DNA of 45,211 bases, taken from positions 1 to 45,211 of the forward strand of contig JBFGCM010000019.1 of assembly GCA_041581135.1 (NCBI GenBank). Reading direction: 5' to 3'. How positions within the stretch are numbered: position 1 is the first letter of the stretch; each line of letters starts with the position of its first letter. This DNA is from JBFGCM01 sp041581135. Lineage in GTDB: Bacteria; Actinomycetota; Acidimicrobiia; Spongiisociales; UBA5794. Shown here piece by piece: positions 41,078 to 45,211 of the stretch. Below the pieces are notes generated by a model that made no database searches, was not told the DNA's origin, and was given only the letters and a program-made list of their open reading frames with translations. The position numbers and the translations under genes were made by a program.

Positions 41078-41644
41078 GTGAACTTTTCCCGTTACACAGG
41101 ATTACCGGTGCAGCTGGCCACTGACCTCGTCAACACCTTGGACGCGGCCGGTGGGGAGGAGCGTTTGGGGTCGGTTGCCGAGCTCGAGGCCTTCTTGTCC
41201 GGGATCGAGTGGGACCATCCCGAGTGGAAGGTCCGAGAGCAGGATCTCCACGAGGTGCGAGCACTCCGCTCTCGTCTCCGTGCGGTGTTCGAGGCCGATG
41301 ACGTCGCCGCCGCCTCGGAAGAACTCAACTCCATCCTCGTGGACTCGGCGGCCATGCCGAGGATCTCCGTGCACGACGGGGCATCGCCGCACCTTCACTT
41401 CGATTCTCGCGAGGCGACCCCGGCGCGCTGGCTAGGTGTGATCGCCGCCATGGGCTTGGGCGTGCTGATCTGCGACCACGGCCTCAACCGGCTAGGGGTG
41501 TGCGCGTCGTCCACCTGTGACGACGTGTTCGTCGATTCCTCGCGCAACCAGTCTCGCCGCAACTGCTCCGAGACCTGCACCAACCGGGAGAACGTCGCCG
41601 CCCATCGCCGACGCTCCAAGAAGGGCTCTGCGCCGGGCAGCTAG
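41078..41644 (+). CDS. CGNR zinc-finger (ABATE domain) regulator
   Basis: The 188-aa protein has an N-terminal ABATE domain (FSRYTGLPVQLATDLVNTL). The C-terminal zinc finger is CASSTCDDVFVDSSRN (C-x4-C) with CSETCTNRENVAAHRRR (C-x3-C), where CGNR reads CTNR. Family members are thought to be stress-responsive transcriptional regulators in actinobacteria. The GTG at 41078 follows AAGGAG. It is divergent from the small-ORF operon, and its stop overlaps the convergent lipoprotein stop through CTAG. Confidence 0.85.
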   Translation: MNFSRYTGLPVQLATDLVNTLDAAGGEERLGSVAELEAFLSGIEWDHPEWKVREQDLHEVRALRSRLRAVFEADDVAAASEELNSILVDSAAMPRISVHDGASPHLHFDSREATPARWLGVIAAMGLGVLICDHGLNRLGVCASSTCDDVFVDSSRNQSRRNCSETCTNRENVAAHRRRSKKGSAPGS

Positions 41645-43026
41645 GCCGACACCCCGTCCCGGCCGATGCGCTGCCATGAGCCGGTGAAGCTGCCGATCAC
41701 CTTCTCCAGACCCCCCTCGTCGCTGCGGGCTCCGATCCAGCACATCGCGTTCCGTACTCCGCGCTCCCACTCGTAGCGACTCAATCGAGGCGTCTGGGAC
41801 GAGAGGTCGGATTCCTCAACGTCGATCTCGGCGGCGGCCACCGCTTCTGCACAACGATCGGCGAACCAGCCGTCGACACCGGTGGGGAAGGGGGCGTCAG
41901 AAGGGTCCGGATGCACCAGCACTTCGATCACCTCGAACAAGTGGGGCGCGCCGCAGTTCACCTGCTCGGCGAACGAGTCGTCGTAGCAGTCGCCCGGTTC
42001 GGGCGTGAATGGATGCTCTGGGCCGGTGCCGGCCAGTGCATCGGTGAGTTCCACCGTGGCGCCGGAGTCGTCGACGGCATGGACCATGCAGGCGAGATAG
42101 CGGTCGCCCTCGGCCCATTCGACGGCATCGGGCATGTACGAGATCAGCTCGATGGTGGTTCTCGAGCGCAGCGTGCCCATGTGGGATTCGTACGCCTCGT
42201 CGCACGCCGCGTCCCGCTGCTTGGCGAGGTCGCCGCGCGGAAACGGCGCATCCGGGCCATCGCTCAGACGCTCGCTGTGCACGACCTCGTGCGTGTGGAG
42301 CCCGTCGCAGGGCACCACGTCGATGTCGCCGAACGGCGCATACGGAACGCCGAAGTCGCCGCCCCGGCCCAAGTGCAGGCAGTCGCCGCGCTGCCACAGG
42401 TAGGCATCGGCTCCGGACTCCAGCAGCTCGTCCATGACGGCGCGGGCCGGTTCCGGTCCGCCGAGGGTGATGAACACGTGGGTGTTGGTGGCGCCGACCC
42501 ACCACGACTCGTCGTCCTGGGTGAAGGTGTAGGCGACCCCGTTGCTCATCCCCACCTCCTCGACCTCCGCCGTCGGATCGAACGCCAGCAGGTCGGCCAG
42601 GCCGAGAGGCAGCCCGGGGTCACCGCGGAACTCCCGGATGGGCACGGTGGATGCCACGGCCACCTCGTCGCCATCGGCCGACCCGAGCGACGCGACCGTG
42701 AATCCCTCGAAGGCGGAGCCGATGTAGAGCACCAGCGCCTCACGCAGTTGGTCGCTGCGCTTGGTCGTCGGTTCGCTCACCGAGAAGCCGCGCAGGCGCG
42801 CGATCGGGTCGGCGGCGACGTCGTCGGGATCGGCCCGGACCGGTAACGGGGGCAAGGTGGTGGTGGTGGTGCTGCGCTCCGGGGCAGGAGCTTCGGTGCC
42901 GGGCGGGCGCGTCGTGACGGCCGCCCCCGGCTCGAAGGTCGTCGTGGTGGCGACAGGCTCACCGGAGGTGCACGCCGCGAGCAGCAGCGCGAGGGCGAGC
43001 CACCACCGCAGCGAGCGATGGCTCAT
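41641..43026 (-). CDS. Lipoprotein with septum-formation-like repeats
   Basis: The 461-aa protein has a lipoprotein signal (lipobox LAAC, Cys19) and a Thr/Pro-rich spacer (residues about 25-60). Two regions resemble the Septum_form domain with a conserved Cys followed by PH or LHTHEV (VVPCDGLHTHEVVHSERLSD and QVNCGAPHLFEVIEVL). Further Cys residues are suitably placed for disulfides. The N-terminal third has an unassigned surface domain. It is likely exported and linked to the outer face of the membrane; the exact role is unknown. It overlaps the polyprenyl synthase by 4 nt (ATGA) and the CGNR gene through CTAG. Confidence 0.7.
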   Translation of the reverse strand: MSHRSLRWWLALALLLAACTSGEPVATTTTFEPGAAVTTRPPGTEAPAPERSTTTTTLPPLPVRADPDDVAADPIARLRGFSVSEPTTKRSDQLREALVLYIGSAFEGFTVASLGSADGDEVAVASTVPIREFRGDPGLPLGLADLLAFDPTAEVEEVGMSNGVAYTFTQDDESWWVGATNTHVFITLGGPEPARAVMDELLESGADAYLWQRGDCLHLGRGGDFGVPYAPFGDIDVVPCDGLHTHEVVHSERLSDGPDAPFPRGDLAKQRDAACDEAYESHMGTLRSRTTIELISYMPDAVEWAEGDRYLACMVHAVDDSGATVELTDALAGTGPEHPFTPEPGDCYDDSFAEQVNCGAPHLFEVIEVLVHPDPSDAPFPTGVDGWFADRCAEAVAAAEIDVEESDLSSQTPRLSRYEWERGVRNAMCWIGARSDEGGLEKVIGSFTGSWQRIGRDGVSA

Positions 43027-44012
43027 GCCCGGGCGTCGTCTACCCGTTGCAGGAGGTAGGCGGCGATGCCCGTCAGGATGTTGGTGAGGGGGCCTTCCGG
43101 AAGCCGAGAAGCTGCCTTGTCGGCCAGACGAAGGCGCTCGGTTGCCTCGTCCAGCGCATCGTCGACGTGCCCGCCCGCCACGACCAGCCGGATCGCCTCA
43201 TCCACCACCGACCGCGTATACGGTCTTCCCCCTCCGAGCAGCTCACGCAATCTGCTGCCGTTCGACCCCGCGAGCGCATACAGCACCGGCAGTGTGAAGA
43301 CGCCTTCCCCGATGTCGGAGCCGGCCGGCTTGCCCAGGAACTCCTCGGTGGCCACCAGGTCCAGCACGTCGTCGGTGATCTGGAACACGAGCCCCACTTC
43401 CCAGGCCCACTCGCTGATCGCTTCGATGTGGTCGTTGCGGGCGCCCGCGGCCATGGCGCCGAGGCGGGCCGACGTGCGGATGAGGCTGGCGGTCTTGCCC
43501 CCGATCACCGCGTAGTACTGCTGGGGGGAGTGCTCGAGGTCGTTCTCCAGGGTCAGCTCCAGCACCTGTCCCTCGCACAACGTGGCATACGTGCGCGCGA
43601 TCAGCGCCACTGCCTCCTCGCCGAGGGGCGCAGCCACCTCGGACGCCCGTGCCAGCAGGAAGTCGCCTGCCAGGATGGCCACGGTGTTGTCCCATTGCTG
43701 ATTGGCGGACAGCTCACCGTGACGAGTCATCGCGTCGTCGATGACGTCGTCGTGGTAGAGCGACCCGGCATGGACCAATTCGACGGCCACCCCCGCCTCG
43801 ATCGCGGAGGGGCCCGGATTCCCCAGCTCGGCGGCCACCTGGGCCAGCAGCGGTCGCAACCGCTTTCCTCCGGCTCGCAGCAGGTGCTGGGCGATCTCGG
43901 TGAGGAACGGGGTCTCCGCTTCGGTGATCTCCAACAAGCGCGCCTCGACCCGCTCCATGCGCTGCCACACGGCTTCGTTGGGCACCAGCTGTTGCCGGAT
44001 CGGTCCTTCCAC
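43023..44012 (-). CDS. Polyprenyl diphosphate synthase (trans-prenyltransferase)
   Basis: The 329-aa all-helical enzyme has the first Asp-rich motif LVHAGSLYHDDVIDDA (residues about 79-94), the GGKTASLIRTSARLGA region and the second Asp-rich motif FQITDDVLDLV. GGKRLRPLL near residue 48-56 binds isopentenyl diphosphate. It makes a long all-trans prenyl diphosphate, probably the menaquinone side chain (heptaprenyl or longer); the chain length is not predictable by eye. It starts with GTG, and no clear promoter is visible in the gap upstream. Confidence 0.92.
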   Translation of the reverse strand: MEGPIRQQLVPNEAVWQRMERVEARLLEITEAETPFLTEIAQHLLRAGGKRLRPLLAQVAAELGNPGPSAIEAGVAVELVHAGSLYHDDVIDDAMTRHGELSANQQWDNTVAILAGDFLLARASEVAAPLGEEAVALIARTYATLCEGQVLELTLENDLEHSPQQYYAVIGGKTASLIRTSARLGAMAAGARNDHIEAISEWAWEVGLVFQITDDVLDLVATEEFLGKPAGSDIGEGVFTLPVLYALAGSNGSRLRELLGGGRPYTRSVVDEAIRLVVAGGHVDDALDEATERLRLADKAASRLPEGPLTNILTGIAAYLLQRVDDARA

Positions 44013-44223
44013 ACCTACTCCGTTCAGGGGCGGCGAAGCATAGGAGGGGTGCGGGTGCTATGGGCCGCCCATTGCCCGAGGCGCGCTGGCCACCCGCCCC
44101 TCAAGTCCCCCGTACTTCGGGCCGATTCAACGTCAAGAGCGTCTGTTTCGATCTGGGTCGGTCACGTCTTTGGGAATACCGAGGAGGGTCTCGGCCCTTA
44201 CTGGGATAGGGGCGTGCCGGAGC

Positions 44224-44229
44224 TATACT
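44224..44229 (+). promoter_or_regulatory. -10 box of the clpC promoter
   Basis: TATACT sits 61 nt before the clpC GTG, with no clear -35 (CTGGGA at 44201-44206 is poor). The gap 44013-44290 otherwise shows no CIRCE, ClgR or SigR site I can defend. AGGTGA at 44279-44284 is the SD. Confidence 0.5.
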
Positions 44230-44290
44230 CCAAGAGGCGCACCGAGGCAGCGGCTTCTGAGCGCCATTAGCTTTTTAGAGGTGACGAAGA

Positions 44291-45211
44291 GTGTTTGAAC
44301 GGTTCACGGATCGGGCCCGTCGAGTGGTCGTCCTGGCGCAAGAAGAAGCCCGGATGCTCAACCACAACTACATCGGCACCGAGCACATCTTGCTCGGCCT
44401 GATCTCAGAAGGGGAGGGCGTCGCAGCCCGGGCATTGGAGAGCCTCGGTATCAGCCTCGAGTCGGTTCGCCAGCAAGTCGTCGAGATCATCGGCCAGGGG
44501 TCGCAGGCTCCGAGCGGTCACATCCCGTTCACCCCTCGTGCCAAGAAGGTGCTCGAGCTCTCGCTGCGCGAGGCGCTCCAGCTGGGCCACAACTACATCG
44601 GCACCGAGCACATCCTGCTCGGCCTCATCCGCGAAGGTGAGGGAGTCGCCGCCCAGGTGCTACAGCAGCTCGGCGCCGAGCTGCACAAGGTGCGCCAGAC
44701 CGTGATTCAGTTGCTGTCCGGCGTTGCCGGAGAAGAAGGCTCGTCCCATCCGGGCGGCTCCGCCGGCAGCGGGGCGGGAAGCCGCTCCGAGGGCGGACAG
44801 AGCGGATCCACCGTCCTTGACCAGTTCGGGCGCAACCTCACCCAGCTCGCCCGCGACCAGAAGCTCGACCCGGTCATCGGCCGCAGCAACGAGGTGGAAC
44901 GGGTGATGCAGGTGCTCTCCCGCCGCACCAAGAACAACCCGGTGCTCATCGGCGAGCCCGGCGTCGGCAAGACGGCCATCGTCGAGGGGCTCGCCCAGCG
45001 CATCGTCGGCGGTCAGGTTCCCGACACCCTCACGGGCAAGCACCTCTACACGCTCGATCTCGGTTCCCTGGTCGCCGGCTCCCGCTACCGCGGCGACTTC
45101 GAGGAGCGGTTGAAGAAGGTCCTCACGGAGATCCGCACCCGCGGCGACATCATCCTGTTCATCGACGAGATCCACACCCTCGTCGGGGCGGGCGCCGCCG
45201 AGGGCGCGATC
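44291..45211 (+). CDS. clpC: ATP-dependent Clp protease ATPase subunit ClpC, 3' partial
   Basis: 307 residues are visible before the window ends. The N domain has two copies of HNYIGTEHILLGLI (near residues 23 and 98), the Clp_N repeat. The first AAA module follows with LDPVIGRSNEVERVMQVLSR, Walker A GEPGVGKT (221-228) and Walker B ILFIDEIH. ClpC unfolds substrates for ClpP. The GTG is in the expected place for a protein starting MFERFTDRARRVV, the family N-terminus. The rest of the protein (about 500 residues) lies outside. Confidence 0.96.
   Translation, partial: MFERFTDRARRVVVLAQEEARMLNHNYIGTEHILLGLISEGEGVAARALESLGISLESVRQQVVEIIGQGSQAPSGHIPFTPRAKKVLELSLREALQLGHNYIGTEHILLGLIREGEGVAAQVLQQLGAELHKVRQTVIQLLSGVAGEEGSSHPGGSAGSGAGSRSEGGQSGSTVLDQFGRNLTQLARDQKLDPVIGRSNEVERVMQVLSRRTKNNPVLIGEPGVGKTAIVEGLAQRIVGGQVPDTLTGKHLYTLDLGSLVAGSRYRGDFEERLKKVLTEIRTRGDIILFIDEIHTLVGAGAAEGAI

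Noticed and set aside
44172..44200. GGGAAT before clpC as a SigR promoter
   Set aside because: No GTT-type -10 is at the right spacing, and the TATACT box further on explains transcription better.

Overview
The window is about 45 kb of high-GC actinobacterial chromosome. It is mostly core genome and shows no phage, transposase, CRISPR or integrase signal. The best guess is a deep-branching actinobacterium, perhaps Acidimicrobiia. This rests on the gene order ftsH-folP-folK-(DUF2520)-panC-coaX-lysS-clpC, which follows the Mycobacterium tuberculosis order; on GTG/TTG starts; on tight operons with 4-nt GTGA/ATGA overlaps; on a PimB-type mannosyltransferase; and on a SigR/RsrA pair. Several genes expected in that block (folE, folB, panD, lsr2) are absent. 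The assignment below phylum level is inference.

Layout. 1-2.3 kb: LtrA-like membrane protein (5' end cut off) convergent with an LCP-family lipoprotein. 2.4-7.6 kb: potassium uptake (trkA-trkH), a membrane pyrophosphatase of K+-dependent type, and a small membrane protein. 7.6-18.5 kb: tandem histidine phosphatase, PimB-like glycosyltransferase, topA, GNAT acetyltransferase, MFS transporter, tmk, holB, PlsC-like acyltransferase and a TIGR01777 SDR protein. 18.5-26.2 kb: an accessory catabolic block with an SsuD-like flavin monooxygenase, an aldo-keto reductase, a divergent Gfo/Idh/MocA protein, and a sugar ABC transporter (lipoprotein plus two permeases with extra membrane segments). 26.2-30.9 kb: 65-bp repeats, tRNA-Thr(CGT), SigR/RsrA with a small zinc-finger protein, a small membrane protein, a zincin-like protein, tilS and hpt. 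31-38.9 kb: ftsH, folP, a degenerate phosphatase-like protein, folK with a membrane tail, DUF2520 protein, panC, coaX and lysS. 38.9-45.2 kb: a second copy of the repeat, a halogenase-like FAD enzyme, a micro-ORF cluster divergent from a CGNR zinc-finger regulator, a septum-formation-like lipoprotein, a polyprenyl synthase, and the start of clpC.

Most interesting: the 18.5-26.2 kb block has the parts list of oxidative sulfoquinovose catabolism (sulfo-SMO). These are an ABC importer, a possible NAD-dependent sulfoquinovosidase of Gfo/Idh/MocA fold, an FMNH2-dependent sulfonate monooxygenase that keeps the SsuD catalytic residues at identical positions, and an AKR that could reduce 6-oxo-glucose to glucose. 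The flavin reductase and the ABC ATPase are not in the window. Both permeases carry extra transmembrane segments that canonical MalF/MalG-type proteins lack. Secondary points are the catalytically dead phosphatase-like protein in the folB position, the membrane-tailed FolK, the dispersed repeat family, and the small-protein operon opposite the CGNR regulator.
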